From: Streptomyces dengpaensis
GTDB taxonomy: Bacteria > Actinomycetota > Actinomycetes > Streptomycetales > Streptomycetaceae
Direction of reading: 5' to 3'
DNA: 64,000 nt
NCBI RefSeq assembly: GCF_002946835.1
Contig: NZ_CP026652.1
Span: forward strand, 1,302,001-1,366,000
Below, piece by piece: positions 55,342-64,000 of the stretch (position 1 is its first letter; each line of letters starts with the position of its first letter). The notes below the pieces were generated by a model. The model was not told the origin of the DNA. It did not search any database and was given only the letters and a program-made list of their open reading frames with translations. A program made the position numbers and the translations under genes.

Positions 55342-55434
55342 GAAATGCCTCCATGACGGGGCTGGTCGTACGAGTGGGTGATGTAGGGGATGCCTGACGC
55401 CGGGGTGCGCCGTCACCCCGGAAAGACAAGAAGG

Positions 55435-56433
55435 TCAGTTGCCGAACGCCGCGTCGAACGAAGCCGACGGCGGCTCGAAGTCGAACGCCTTGAGGCGGGT
55501 CAGGGCCTCGGGCGCGCCCTGGAGCCGGTCCATGCCGGCGTCCTCCCACTCGACCGAGATGGGGCCCGAGTAGTCGATGGAGCGCAGCATGCGGAAGACG
55601 TCCTCCCAGGGGACGTCGCCGTGGCCCGCGGACACGAAGTCCCAGCCGCGCCGCGGGTCGCCCCAGGGCAGGTGCGAGCCGAGGCGGCCGTTGCGCCCGT
55701 CCAGGCGCCTGCGGGCTTCCTTGCAGTCGACGTGGTAGATCCGGTCGCGGAAGTCCCACAGGAAACCGACCGGGTCGAGGTCCTGCCACACGAAGTGCGA
55801 CGGGTCGAAGTTCAGCCCGAAGGCCGGTCGGTGGTCAACTGCCTCCAGAGCCCGGTGCGTTGTCCAGTAGTCGTAAGCGATCTCGCTCGGGTGGACCTCG
55901 TGCGCGAACCGCACGCCCTCGGCGTCGAAGACGTCCAGGATCGGGTTCCAGCGCGTCGCGAAGTCCTCGTAGCCGCGCTCGATCATCGACTCGGGCGCGG
56001 GCGGGAACATCGCGACCAGGTGCCAGATCGCCGAGCCGGTGAAGCCGATGACGGTGTCGACGCCGAAGGCGGCCGCGGCGCGCGCGGTGTCGGCGATCTC
56101 GGCGGCGGCCCGCTGCCGTACGCCCTCGGGTTCGCCGTCGCCCCAGATACGGGCGGGCAGGATCGCCTGGTGGCGCTCGTCGATGATGGCGTCGCAGACG
56201 GCCTGGCCCACCAAGTGGTTGGAGATCGCCCAGCACTTGAGCCCGTACTTGTCGAGGAGCGCGTGCCTGGAGTCGATGTACGCCGGGTCCGCGAGCGCTT
56301 TGTCGACCTCGAAGTGGTCCCCCCAGCAGGCGAGTTCGAGACCGTCGTAACCGAAGTCGCGGGCGAGGCGGCAGACCTCTTCGAGGGGAAGGTCGGCCCA
56401 CTGGCCGGTGAAGAGCGTGAAGGTGCGGGGCAT
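55435..56433 (-). CDS. sugar phosphate isomerase/epimerase-type TIM barrel
   Basis: 332 residues, no signal peptide. [20 protein letters not shown] begins the barrel; [50 protein letters not shown] (metal ligands) and [12 protein letters not shown] follow. GAGGAG is 9 bases before the ATG. Close to an oxidoreductase (18 bp away), so it likely works on the same keto-sugar: IolE/LacB-type epimerases or dehydratases act this way. Exact reaction unknown. Confidence 0.88.
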   Translation of the reverse strand: MPRTFTLFTGQWADLPLEEVCRLARDFGYDGLELACWGDHFEVDKALADPAYIDSRHALLDKYGLKCWAISNHLVGQAVCDAIIDERHQAILPARIWGDGEPEGVRQRAAAEIADTARAAAAFGVDTVIGFTGSAIWHLVAMFPPAPESMIERGYEDFATRWNPILDVFDAEGVRFAHEVHPSEIAYDYWTTHRALEAVDHRPAFGLNFDPSHFVWQDLDPVGFLWDFRDRIYHVDCKEARRRLDGRNGRLGSHLPWGDPRRGWDFVSAGHGDVPWEDVFRMLRSIDYSGPISVEWEDAGMDRLQGAPEALTRLKAFDFEPPSASFDAAFGN

Positions 56434-56451
56434 GTCCGAGGCTCCTCGGGA

Positions 56452-57678
56452 TCAGACCGCTATGGGTGTGTAGACGGAGTTCTTCTCGGCGCTCTCCTCC
56501 ACCGCCGCGAGCACGCGCTGCACTTGCAGCCCGTCGGCGAAGGACGGCACGGGAGGGCGGCTCGCCGCGATGGCGTGCACGAGGTCGCGGGCCTGGTGGA
56601 CGAAGGTGTGCTCGTAGCCGAGGCCGTGGCCCGGCGGCCACCAGGCGTCCAGGTAGGGGTGGTCGGGCTCGGTGACGAGGATGCGGCGGAAGCCCGCGTG
56701 GGCGCCGGGTTCCGTGTGGTCGTGGTACGAGAGTTCGTTGAGACGTTCCAGGTCGAAGGCCAACGAGCCGCGCTCGGCGTTGAGTTCGATGCGCAGGGAG
56801 TTCTTGCGGCCGGTGGCGAAGCGGGACGCCTCGAAGGAGGCGAGGGCACCGGAGGCGAAGCGGCCGGTGAAAAGGGCGGCGTCGTCGACGGTGACCGTGC
56901 CGACGCCGGAACCCGCCCCCGTACCGCCCCCCGCCCCCGACACGGCCGACAGCCCGCTCGACGCCCCGCCCGGCAGCGGCCGCTCCCGTACGAACGTCTC
57001 GGTGAGCCCCGAGACCCCGACGAGCCGCTCCCCCGCCACATACTGCGCGAGGTCGATGATGTGCGCCCCCAGGTCGCCGAGGGCTCCCGACCCCGCGGCC
57101 TCCTTGCGCAGCCGCCAGGTGAGCGGGAACTCCCGGTTCACCAGCCAGTCCTGAAGATACGTCACCCGCACGTGCCGCAGGGTGCCCAGCCGCCCCTCGG
57201 CGACCATGGACCGGGCGAGCGAAGTGGCGGGCACCCGGCGGTAGTTGAAACCGACCATGGACATCTGACCGCGCTCCTGGGCGGCTTCGGCGGCGGCCAC
57301 CATCATCTCGGCCTCCGCGACCGTGTTCGCGAGGGGCTTCTCGCACAGCACGTGCTTGCCCGCGGCCAGCGCGGCGACGGCGATCTCGGCGTGGCTGTCG
57401 CCGGGGGTACAGATGTCGACGAGGTCGACGTCGTCGCGGGCGATCAGGGCGCGCCAGTCGGTCTCGGCCGCCGCCCAGCCGTGCCGGTCCGCCATCGCCC
57501 GCACGGCCTGTCCGTCACGGCCGCAGACCGCGGCGAGGACCGGGCGGCGCGGCAGGTCGAAGACGCGCCCCACGGTGCGCCAGCCCTGTGAGTGGGCGGC
57601 GCCCATGAAGGCGTAGCCGACCATGCCCACGCCCAGGGGCGGCTTCTCGGTGTCGCCGCCCTGCTGCGGCTGTCCCAT
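56452..57678 (-). CDS. Gfo/Idh/MocA-family NAD(P)-dependent oxidoreductase
   Basis: 408 residues. The Rossmann start GVGMVGYAFMGAAHSQGWR, then DICTPGDSHAEIAVAALAAG and CEKPLANTVAEAE (conserved EKP), and GALGDLGAHIIDLAQYVAG (catalytic Asp/His) are standard. A Gly/Ser-rich insert near 245-262 (GASSGLSAVSGAGGGTGAG) is unusual. AGGAGG precedes the ATG. Enzymes of this family oxidise C3 of glycosides or inositols; with the isomerase and keto-glycoside hydrolase nearby this reaction is plausible. Confidence 0.9.
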   Translation of the reverse strand: MGQPQQGGDTEKPPLGVGMVGYAFMGAAHSQGWRTVGRVFDLPRRPVLAAVCGRDGQAVRAMADRHGWAAAETDWRALIARDDVDLVDICTPGDSHAEIAVAALAAGKHVLCEKPLANTVAEAEMMVAAAEAAQERGQMSMVGFNYRRVPATSLARSMVAEGRLGTLRHVRVTYLQDWLVNREFPLTWRLRKEAAGSGALGDLGAHIIDLAQYVAGERLVGVSGLTETFVRERPLPGGASSGLSAVSGAGGGTGAGSGVGTVTVDDAALFTGRFASGALASFEASRFATGRKNSLRIELNAERGSLAFDLERLNELSYHDHTEPGAHAGFRRILVTEPDHPYLDAWWPPGHGLGYEHTFVHQARDLVHAIAASRPPVPSFADGLQVQRVLAAVEESAEKNSVYTPIAV

Positions 57679-57765
57679 GCGGATGTCCTCCTCGTCGTCG
57701 TGGCGCGGTGGGGGGTGGGGTCTGACCCGGCTGATCCGCCGGGCAGACCCCTGGTGCGGGACGCA

Positions 57766-58815
57766 TCACTTGAAGCCGGTGGCCATGTACTGCTGGACGT
57801 TGTCCTTGTCGACGACGGCCGAGTAGAGCGTGAGCGAGGCAGGGATCTCGAACTCGGCGAGGCCGCCGACGCCCTTGCCCTGGCCGAGCGCGCGGGCGAG
57901 GTCGATCGCGGACGCGGCCATGGTCGGCGGATACAGGACAGTGGCCTTGAGGACGCTGTTGTCGGCTTCGATGGCCTGGAAGGCGGAGAGGGCGCCGGCG
58001 CCGCCGACCATGAGGAAGTCGTCGCGCCCGGCCTGCTTGATGGCGCGCAGCGCGCCCACGCCCTGGTCGTCGTCGTGGTTCCACAGGGCGTCGAACTTCG
58101 ACTGGGCCTGCAGGAGTTGGGCCATCTTGGCCTGCCCGGACTCGACGGTGAACTCGGCGGCCTGCCGCGCGACCTTCTTGATGTTCGGGTAGTTCTTGAG
58201 GGCCGCGTCGAAGCCCTCGGTGCGCTGCTGGGTGAGTTCCAGGTTGTCGAGCCCGGCGAGTTCGATGACGCGGGCGTTCTTCTTGTCCTTGAGCTTCTCG
58301 CCGATGTAGTGACCGGCGTTGAGGCCCATGCCGTAGTTGTCGCCGCCGATCCAGCAGCGGTACGCCTGCGGGGAGTTGAAGATCCGGTCGAGGTTGACGA
58401 CGGGGATGCCGGCGCGCATGGCCTGGAGGCCCACCTGGGTGAGCGCCTTGCCGTCGGCGGGCAGCACGACCAGGACGTCGACCTTCTTGTTGATCAGTGT
58501 CTCGATCTGACCGATCTGGGCGGCCGTGTCGTTGGAGCCCTCGGTGATCTCCAGTGTGACGTCCGCGTACTTCTTGGCACGGCTCTTGGCGTTGTCGTTG
58601 ATGGCGTTGAGCCAGCCGTGGTCGGCCTGCGGTCCCGCGAAGCCGATGGTGACGGGCTTGCCGGGCTTGTCGTCGGCGGCGGGCTGGCTGTTCGCGGCCG
58701 GCTTCTCGTCCTTGGGGTCGTTGCTGGTGCAGCCGGTGAGGAAGGCACCGGCCGAGACGGCGGCGGTCCCGAAGAGCAGTCCTCTGCGACTGGTGAGGCT
58801 GGTGGGTTCTGGCAT
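57766..58815 (-). CDS. sugar-binding lipoprotein of CUT2 ABC transporter
   Basis: 349 residues. A Tat-type lipoprotein signal (TSRRGLLFGTAAVSAGAFL, lipobox LTGC near 28) is followed by a Peripla_BP_4 domain: IGFAGPQADHGWLNAINDNA, VDVLVVLPADG, PVVNLDRIF, DALWNHDDDQGVGALRAIKQ. It feeds the permease and ATPase genes directly upstream in the operon. Ribose/inositol/xylose-type ligands are usual; the neighbouring oxidation genes suggest a glycoside or cyclitol. Confidence 0.92.
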   Translation of the reverse strand: MPEPTSLTSRRGLLFGTAAVSAGAFLTGCTSNDPKDEKPAANSQPAADDKPGKPVTIGFAGPQADHGWLNAINDNAKSRAKKYADVTLEITEGSNDTAAQIGQIETLINKKVDVLVVLPADGKALTQVGLQAMRAGIPVVNLDRIFNSPQAYRCWIGGDNYGMGLNAGHYIGEKLKDKKNARVIELAGLDNLELTQQRTEGFDAALKNYPNIKKVARQAAEFTVESGQAKMAQLLQAQSKFDALWNHDDDQGVGALRAIKQAGRDDFLMVGGAGALSAFQAIEADNSVLKATVLYPPTMAASAIDLARALGQGKGVGGLAEFEIPASLTLYSAVVDKDNVQQYMATGFK

Positions 58816-58869
58816 GGCGGTGGACCCTTCCCGTGTCAGGTCGTACGTGCCCGTGTGCGCGCCGGGCTG

Positions 58870-59895
58870 TCAGGGGGTGTTTGCTGTACGCCGCTGGACC
58901 AGGACCGCGGCGACGATGATCGCGCCCTTGGCGATCTGCTGGACGTCGCTCTGGAGGTTGTTCAGCGCGAAGATGTTGGTGATCGTCGTGAAGATGAGGA
59001 CGCCGAGCACGGCGCCGGTGATGGTGCCGCGGCCCCCGCTGAGCAGCGTGCCGCCGATGATCGCGGCCGCGATGGCGTCGAGTTCGTACAGGTTGCCGTT
59101 GGTGTTCTGGCCCGAGCCGGACAGGATGATCAGCAGGAAGGCGGCGATGCCGCAGCACAGTCCCGAGAGCAGATAGAGGTACAGCCGCTGCCGTCGTACG
59201 TCGATGCCGGCGAGCCGTGCCGCCTCCGCGTTGCCGCCGACGGCGACCGTGCGCCGCCCGAAGGTGGTGCGGTTGAGGACCAGCCAGCCGATGACCGTGA
59301 CCACGGCGAAGACGAGTACCAGCGGCGGGATGCCGAGCACGTACGAGTCCCGTTCGCCGAGCTTCAGGATCCCGTCCACGGTGACGATCTGGGTCTTGCC
59401 GTCGGTGATCTGGAGGGCCAGGCCGCGGGCCGAGGCGAGCATGGCGAGCGTCGCGATGAAGGGGACCATCCCGCCGTATGCGATGAGCACGCCGTTGACC
59501 AGGCCGCAGCCCACGCCGACGATCACCGCGGTGAAGAGGATGCCCGCGAAGCCGTACTCCTGGGTGGCGACCGTGGTCGCCCACACGGAGGAGAGCGCGA
59601 CGATCGCGCCGACCGACAGGTCGATTCCGCCGGAGGTGATGACGAACGTCATGCCGACGGTGACGACGCCGATCACCGAGGCCTGGGTGAGGACGAGTTG
59701 GAGGTTGCGGGTGTCGAGGAACTCGTCGGGCTTGGTGCTGCCGCCGATGATGATCAGGGCGGCGAGCACGCCGAGGAGCGAGACGGTGCGGACGTCGGCG
59801 CGGGCGACGAGAGCACGCAGCGGGCCGCCCCGGTCTGCCGCGCGATCGGTCTTTCGTTCGGCCGTTGGTCCCGGTGGGTGCGGTTTGCTGAGCAC
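58870..59895 (-). CDS. ABC transporter permease, CUT2 (RbsC-like)
   Basis: 341 residues from GTG 59895 (GGGAG 6 bases upstream; a TTG two codons earlier is possible). About ten helices with SGGIDLSVGAIVALSSVWAT, the RbsC-type stretch, and GGTLLSGGRGTITGAVLGVL near the C-terminus. It forms the channel with the ATPase encoded next; spacing is 54 bp to the binding-protein gene downstream. Confidence 0.92.
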   Translation of the reverse strand: MLSKPHPPGPTAERKTDRAADRGGPLRALVARADVRTVSLLGVLAALIIIGGSTKPDEFLDTRNLQLVLTQASVIGVVTVGMTFVITSGGIDLSVGAIVALSSVWATTVATQEYGFAGILFTAVIVGVGCGLVNGVLIAYGGMVPFIATLAMLASARGLALQITDGKTQIVTVDGILKLGERDSYVLGIPPLVLVFAVVTVIGWLVLNRTTFGRRTVAVGGNAEAARLAGIDVRRQRLYLYLLSGLCCGIAAFLLIILSGSGQNTNGNLYELDAIAAAIIGGTLLSGGRGTITGAVLGVLIFTTITNIFALNNLQSDVQQIAKGAIIVAAVLVQRRTANTP

Positions 59896-59973
59896 GGGCA
59901 ACTCCCGTCATGACGCTGCTAGATTGGCTGCTGCCTAAAGGCAACGGTCAGGGCTTGACCGTCATGAGGCCGG

Positions 59974-61515
59974 TCATCGGCCGAGTGAGAAGCCACCTCC
60001 TTCGGGAACCGGCGGAGTCACCACAAGGTCGAGTACGCGAAACTCGTCCAGTTCCCGCGAAGGGCCGGAGTGGACAACCCGGCCCTCGCGGAGAATCACC
60101 ACCCTGTCGGCCAGTCCCAGGACTTCGGGTATCTCGCTGGAGACCAGCAGGACGGCGAGGCCTTCGTCGGCGAGGCGGCGGATGACCGCATACAGCTCGG
60201 CGCGGGCGCCGACGTCGACCCCGCGGGTGGGTTCGTCGAGGAGCAGGACGCGGCAGCCGCGCAGCAGCCAGCGCGCCAGGACGGCCTTCTGCTGGTTGCC
60301 GCCGGACAGCGTCCGGACCGGGACCGACGGGTTGTCGGGGCGCAGGGAAAGCTCGCGTGTCGCCGCCCGTGCCGCGCCGCTTTCGGCGCTCCGGTCGATC
60401 CAGCCCCCGCGCGCGAAGCGGGACATGGAGGACACCGACACATTGCGGGTGACCGACTCCAGCATCAGCAGGGCCTGCGCCTTGCGTTCCTCCGGGGCGA
60501 GCCCGAGTCCGGCGCGGACGGCGGCGCGTACGCTTCCGGTGCGCAACGGCCGTCCGTCCACGCTGACATGACCGGCCGTCGGCCTGCGGGCCCCGTAGAT
60601 CGTCTCCAGGATCTCGGAGCGCCCGGATCCGACGAGCCCGGCCAGACCGACGATCTCGCCGGGGCGCAGCTCCAGGTCGAGCGGCTCGAACTCCCCCTCA
60701 CGGGCAAGGCCTTGGACCGTGAGCACGGGCTCTCCGGTTGGCTGTGACCGGGGCCGGTCCGGGAAGACGTACTCGACATTGCGCCCGGTCATCAGCGCGA
60801 CGACCTCGCGCGTCGGGGTGGACTTCGCGGGCAGTCCGCCCGCGACCGCGCGCCCGTCCTTCAGTACGGTCACGCGGTCGCCGATGCGGCGGATCTCCTC
60901 CAGGCGGTGCGAGATGTAGACGACGGCGACGCCGTCGGCGGTCAGGTCGCCCACGATGCGGAAGAGGTTGTCGACCTCGTCGGGGTCGAGGGCCGCGGAC
61001 GGTTCGTCCATGACGATCAGGCGTACATCGTGGGAGAGCGCCCGGGCCATGGAGACGATCTGCTGCTGGGCCGCCGACAGCTCACCGACGAGCCGCGCGG
61101 GGTCAATCTCCGGATGCCCAAGTCGCTTGAGCAGAGCGGCCGTTGAAGCCCGCGCCGCTTTTCCCCGTACGACGAAACCGGCGGCCGTGGGTTCATGTCC
61201 GAGGTGGACGTTCTCGGCCACCGACAGGCCTTCCACCAGGTCGAGTTCCTGGTAGATGGTGGCGATGCCCAGGCGCATGGCGGCGATCGGCGATTTGAGC
61301 GTGACATGATCCCCGCGCCAGCCGATGGTGCCCGCGTCGGGCTGGTGGGCGCCGGCCAGGACCTTGATGAGGGTGGACTTTCCGGCGCCGTTCTGGCCGA
61401 GCAGACAGTGCACTTCGCCGGCCTGGACGTCGAGGTCGACGCCGTCGAGGGCCCGGACTCCGGGGAACGACTTGGTGATGCCGGACATGGTGAGCAGCGG
61501 TGGTTCGGGTGCCAT
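59974..61515 (-). CDS. ABC transporter ATP-binding protein, CUT2 (RbsA/MglA-like)
   Basis: 513 residues from ATG 61515 with a GGGG site upstream; a 21-residue upstream extension is not family-like. Two ABC cassettes: P-loop GQNGAGKSTLIKVLAGAHQP with VMDEPSAALD in the first, and LSGGNQQKAVLARWLL with LLLDEPTRGVDVG in the second (its P-loop is degenerate, GLVGSGRSE, as is normal for RbsA). It is first in the transporter operon, 163 bp from the ROK regulator. Confidence 0.93.
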   Translation of the reverse strand: MAPEPPLLTMSGITKSFPGVRALDGVDLDVQAGEVHCLLGQNGAGKSTLIKVLAGAHQPDAGTIGWRGDHVTLKSPIAAMRLGIATIYQELDLVEGLSVAENVHLGHEPTAAGFVVRGKAARASTAALLKRLGHPEIDPARLVGELSAAQQQIVSMARALSHDVRLIVMDEPSAALDPDEVDNLFRIVGDLTADGVAVVYISHRLEEIRRIGDRVTVLKDGRAVAGGLPAKSTPTREVVALMTGRNVEYVFPDRPRSQPTGEPVLTVQGLAREGEFEPLDLELRPGEIVGLAGLVGSGRSEILETIYGARRPTAGHVSVDGRPLRTGSVRAAVRAGLGLAPEERKAQALLMLESVTRNVSVSSMSRFARGGWIDRSAESGAARAATRELSLRPDNPSVPVRTLSGGNQQKAVLARWLLRGCRVLLLDEPTRGVDVGARAELYAVIRRLADEGLAVLLVSSEIPEVLGLADRVVILREGRVVHSGPSRELDEFRVLDLVVTPPVPEGGGFSLGR

Positions 61516-61620
61516 GACGGTTCCCCTTGGCGGGCGTGCGGGCCGGTTGCAGGGCAGGGCGGTGCGGGGGCGGGGCAAGGGTGGTGCGGAGTCGGTGCAG
61601 GGCGGAGCAGCGCGCTGTGC

Positions 61621-61661
61621 TGGTGAGCCGGTGAGCTGGTGAACCGGTGAGCTGGTGAGCT
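61621..61661 (-). repeat. short GGTGAGC(C/T) direct repeats upstream of the ATPase gene
   Basis: GGTGAGC or GGTGAAC recurs every 8-9 bases five times in 61621-61661, between the ROK gene and the transporter ATPase. It could be a regulator array or simple slippage. Confidence 0.5.
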
Positions 61662-61678
61662 CTACGGCTCAGGTGTGC

Positions 61679-62860
61679 TTACGCAGGTGAGAACAGGTGG
61701 TCGCTGATGAGCCGGGCCGCGCCGATGACTCCCGCGGTGGGTCCCAACTCGCCCAGGACGATGGGGAGGTTGCCGGTCGCGAGCGGCAGCGACTGGCGGT
61801 AGACCTGGGTGCGGATCGCGGCGAGCAGGGTGTGGCCGAGACCCGTCACCCCGCCGCCGATCACCACCAGGCCTGGATTGAAGAAGCTGACCAGTCCGGC
61901 GATGACCTGGCCGGTGCGGTTGCCGCCCTCGCGGATCAGATCGAGCGCGGTGGCGTCGCCCGCGGCGGCCGCGGCGGCGACGTCGACGGCGCTCAGGCTG
62001 CCGTTCGTCTCCAGACGGGTCGCGAGTTCCGCCGAGCGGCCCTGCTGGGCCGCTTCCAGGGCGTCGCGCGCGAGCGCCGCGCCGCTGAAGTGGGCTTCCA
62101 GACAACCCCGGTTGCCGCAGGCGCACGGCCTTCCGTCGGGCACGGCCTGGATGTGCCCGATGTCGCCTGCGCTTCCCGTCGTACCACGGTAGACCTCACC
62201 GCTGACGACGATGCCGCAGCCGATACCCGTACCGATCTTGACGCAGAGGAAGTCGCCCACGGAACGTGCGACGCCCGCGTGCTGCTCCCCCATGGCCATC
62301 AGGTTCACGTCGTTGTCGACCATGACCGGGCAGCCGAGTTCCTGGCTGAGCGCCTCGCGGACCGGGAATCCGTCCCAGCCGGGCATGATCGGTGGGGCGA
62401 CCGGGACGCCCTCGGGGAAACGGACGGGCCCCGGTACGCCGATGCCGGCGCCGTCGAACCCCTCCGTGAGCCCCGAGGCCTTCAACTTCGCGGCCATGGC
62501 GAGGACTTGCTCGAAGACCGCGACCGGTCCTTCGCGGACGTCCATGGGCTGGTTGATGTGCCCCAGGACTTCCAGCTCCGGGTTGGTGACGGCCACGTCG
62601 ATCGAGGTCGCCCCGATGTCGACGCCGAGGAAGCGCAGCGCGGGGGCGAGCCGGATGTTGTGGGAGCGGCGACCGCCGCGGGAGGCGGCGAGTCCGTCGG
62701 CCACCACGAGGCCCGTCTCCAGGAGCCGTTCCACCTCGACGGCCAGTTTCGACCGCGAGAGGTCGATCTGATCGCCCAGCTGGGCACGGGAGTTGGGGCC
62801 ACCGTCGCGCAACAGGCGCAGCAGCCTGGCCTGGTGGGCGTTCGCGGGTCGTGCCGTCAT
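61679..62860 (-). CDS. ROK-family transcriptional regulator
   Basis: 393 residues from ATG 62860 (GGAGGGG further up also suits a GTG 9 bases before). A winged helix at the N-terminus (ARPANAHQARLLRLLRDGGP, then RAQLGDQIDLSRSKLAVEVE) is joined to a ROK sugar-kinase fold with GVDIGATSIDVAV (phosphate motif) and the zinc motif CACGNRGCLE (C-x-C-G-x2-G-C). The kinase catalytic Asp is replaced or its role lost in ROK repressors; here VDNDVNLMAMGE is present. It probably senses the imported sugar and controls the transporter just downstream. Confidence 0.9.
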   Translation of the reverse strand: MTARPANAHQARLLRLLRDGGPNSRAQLGDQIDLSRSKLAVEVERLLETGLVVADGLAASRGGRRSHNIRLAPALRFLGVDIGATSIDVAVTNPELEVLGHINQPMDVREGPVAVFEQVLAMAAKLKASGLTEGFDGAGIGVPGPVRFPEGVPVAPPIMPGWDGFPVREALSQELGCPVMVDNDVNLMAMGEQHAGVARSVGDFLCVKIGTGIGCGIVVSGEVYRGTTGSAGDIGHIQAVPDGRPCACGNRGCLEAHFSGAALARDALEAAQQGRSAELATRLETNGSLSAVDVAAAAAAGDATALDLIREGGNRTGQVIAGLVSFFNPGLVVIGGGVTGLGHTLLAAIRTQVYRQSLPLATGNLPIVLGELGPTAGVIGAARLISDHLFSPA

Positions 62861-63050
62861 ACGTCTCACGAGCCCCTCCCCGCCTCAATCGGCCTTGCGT
62901 CCGTCGTACGTCGAGTTCCGGTCAACTCACCGCCGGTCCTGCTTTCGAAGGGAACGTAGCAGCGGCTGCCGGGAGTGGGAAGAAGTAACGCACAGATTGC
63001 CGTCAACTTTCTCCACTCACAGGACAAAGAGGGGTCCCGGGCACGCCAGA

Positions 63051-63074
63051 GGCGCACAGCCAAGGCTGTGCGCC
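63051..63074 (-). terminator. hairpin terminator after the GntR gene
   Basis: GGCGCACAGCC-AA-GGCTGTGCGCC, a perfect 11-bp stem with a tight loop, 59 bp past the GntR stop. The rest of the 272-bp gap to the ROK gene is control DNA without a gene. Confidence 0.65.
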
Positions 63075-63132
63075 GGGTGACAGGGCGTTGCGCGAGGTAC
63101 TGGGTCGCCCGACTCGGTGCCGGGTCGCCCGA

Positions 63133-63807
63133 CTACTTCTCCCGCTCGTGGTACATCTTGCGCGTGTGCTCCGTGTGGGCGCGCATGACCGTCGTGGCGC
63201 GCTGCTCGTCGCGGTCCGCGATCGCCGCGATGAGCTCGCGGTGTTCGATCCAGGACTGGCGGCCGCGCTGCCGGGCGACCGGCGTGTAGTACCAGCGGAC
63301 CCGCCGGTCGACCTGCGCGGCCAGCTCGGCGAGGACGGTGTTGCCCGCAAGCTCCATGACCTTCGCGTGGAGCCGGGCGTTCATCGCGACCGCGCCGTCC
63401 ACGTCGTCGGCGGCGACCGCCCGCTCGCCCTGCGAGCAGAGTTCTTCGAGGGCGGTGATGGCCTCGGCGCCCGCGTTGGCGGCGGCAAGCCGGGCGGCCT
63501 CGGCCTCCAGGAGCGTACGGACCGTCAGGAGTTGGTCTGCCTCCTGCTCGGTCGGTTCGTGCACGAACGCGCCCTGGGCGGGCCGCAGATCGACCCAGCC
63601 CTCGGTGCTGAGGCGCTGCAAGGCCTCGCGCACGGGCTGCCGGGACACCCCGAGGTGCCCGGCGAGTTCGCTCTCGACGAGGTGCTGGCCCGGCTGGAGG
63701 GCGCGCGTGGTGATGAGTTCCAGCAGCGCTTCGTAGACGCGGTCGCGCAGCGGGCCGGGCCGTTCGAGCTTGGGCACCGCTCCCTGCGGCAGTCCTGTCG
63801 ACAACAT
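63133..63807 (-). CDS. GntR-family transcriptional regulator, FCD subfamily
   Basis: 224 residues. The winged helix (RDRVYEALLELITTRALQPG; ESELAGHLGVSRQPVREALQ) is followed by an FCD domain with its metal histidines (NARLHAKVMEL; HRELIAAI; AHTEHTRKM). GGAGGGG is 7 bases before the ATG. It is likely to control the downstream sugar genes or the ketosynthase-like gene upstream, together with an AT-rich operator 38 bp before its start. Confidence 0.9.
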   Translation of the reverse strand: MLSTGLPQGAVPKLERPGPLRDRVYEALLELITTRALQPGQHLVESELAGHLGVSRQPVREALQRLSTEGWVDLRPAQGAFVHEPTEQEADQLLTVRTLLEAEAARLAAANAGAEAITALEELCSQGERAVAADDVDGAVAMNARLHAKVMELAGNTVLAELAAQVDRRVRWYYTPVARQRGRQSWIEHRELIAAIADRDEQRATTVMRAHTEHTRKMYHEREK

Positions 63808-63844
63808 CGCGGTCCCCTCCTGGGCAGCGTTGTCGCTGCACTAC

Positions 63845-63869
63845 GAAAGTCAATTATGAATTGTCTTTC
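63845..63869. promoter_or_regulatory. 25-bp operator-like inverted repeat before the GntR gene
   Basis: GAAAG, T, CAATT, ATG, AATTG, T, CTTTC: two nested pairs of arms, perfect except for the facing T bases. AT-rich in a G/C-rich genome and 37-61 bp upstream of the GntR start, so probably the regulator's own site and promoter. Confidence 0.6.
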
Positions 63870-63942
63870 GCCTACAGTCTACGGCGCACAAACGCCGGCA
63901 AGCACAGGTATGGGGCTCCTCACACCGTGACGTACGGGCAGC

Positions 63943-64000
63943 TCACGGGCAACGGACCACCTGTCCGGCGTACGACAGGTTCCCACCGAAGCCGAACAGC
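63943..64000 (-). CDS. C-terminal end of a 3-oxoacyl-ACP synthase III-like protein (partial)
   Basis: Only the last 18 residues lie in the window (LFGFGGNLSYAGQVVRCP), read on the minus strand to TGA at 63943. A terminal GFGG-N-x-S-x-A-x-x-V resembles the closing strand of FabH-type ketosynthases (GFGxGxxxxxxxVxx). It may belong to another cluster. Identity is provisional on so little sequence. Confidence 0.45.
   Translation of the reverse strand, partial: LFGFGGNLSYAGQVVRCP

Overview
This window is a high-GC actinobacterial chromosome segment, most likely Streptomyces. The evidence is the very strong G/C preference at third codon positions, many GTG starts, genes chained by 4-base stop/start overlaps, Tat-type secreted lipoproteins, and a gene content typical of streptomycete arms (several FCD-type GntR regulators, CUT2 sugar transporters, IS110, integrase remnants). 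Neither edge is a gene boundary: a dehydrogenase runs off the left end and a ketosynthase-III-like gene off the right.

Region 1 (1-15157) is a catabolic locus built around a Baeyer-Villiger monooxygenase. It holds two SDR dehydrogenases, the monooxygenase, an HSL-type esterase/lactonase, an iron-type alcohol dehydrogenase and an NAD-type aldehyde dehydrogenase. A CUT2-type importer (lipoprotein, permease, and a fused ATPase-permease), a GntR/FCD regulator and an AcoR-like activator complete it. Together these could carry a secondary or cyclic alcohol through ketone, ester or lactone, hydroxy acid and aldehyde to an acid. Region 2 (15177-18706) is a pcaIJF-like operon (3-oxoadipate CoA-transferase and thiolase) with a divergent LysR regulator and a palindromic operator. 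Region 3 (18910-25253) has a decayed VanZ-like gene, a HupE/UreJ-type membrane protein and a 1566-residue secreted metallophosphoesterase/beta-propeller protein, closed by a strong terminator.

Region 4 (25290-34142) is accessory DNA: a tyrosine-integrase stub, an IS110-family element with a structured leader that may be a bridge RNA, a truncated IS3 orfA, then a 6.3-kb island. The island lies between a 16-bp copy of the 3' end of tRNA-Leu(GAG) and the intact tRNA gene. It carries a serine recombinase and four genes of unknown role. Region 5 (34642-41756) is an oxalate-type CoA locus: formyl-CoA:oxalate CoA-transferase, an OFA-type MFS transporter, a SucCD-like CoA ligase and an aldehyde dehydrogenase.

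Region 6 (41775-63807) is about 22 kb of genes all on the minus strand. Its downstream half is an ebo-like operon (myo-inositol-1-phosphate synthase-like, UbiA, TIM barrel, EboA, TatD-like, EboE, phosphodiesterase) plus a Tat-exported TIM barrel protein. This operon carries four separate repeat expansions: 12-bp units in its leader, a 39-nt-period duplication in the synthase gene, a 96-bp unit in UbiA and a 9-bp unit in EboA. The upstream half looks like a glycoside or inositol oxidation system: a CUT2 importer, ROK and GntR regulators, a Gfo/Idh/MocA oxidoreductase, a TIM-barrel isomerase, and secreted GSDH-type and ThuA/DUF1080 proteins. The most unusual things here are the repeat-loaded ebo-like operon, the tRNA-Leu island with its unexplained cargo, and the IS110 leader.
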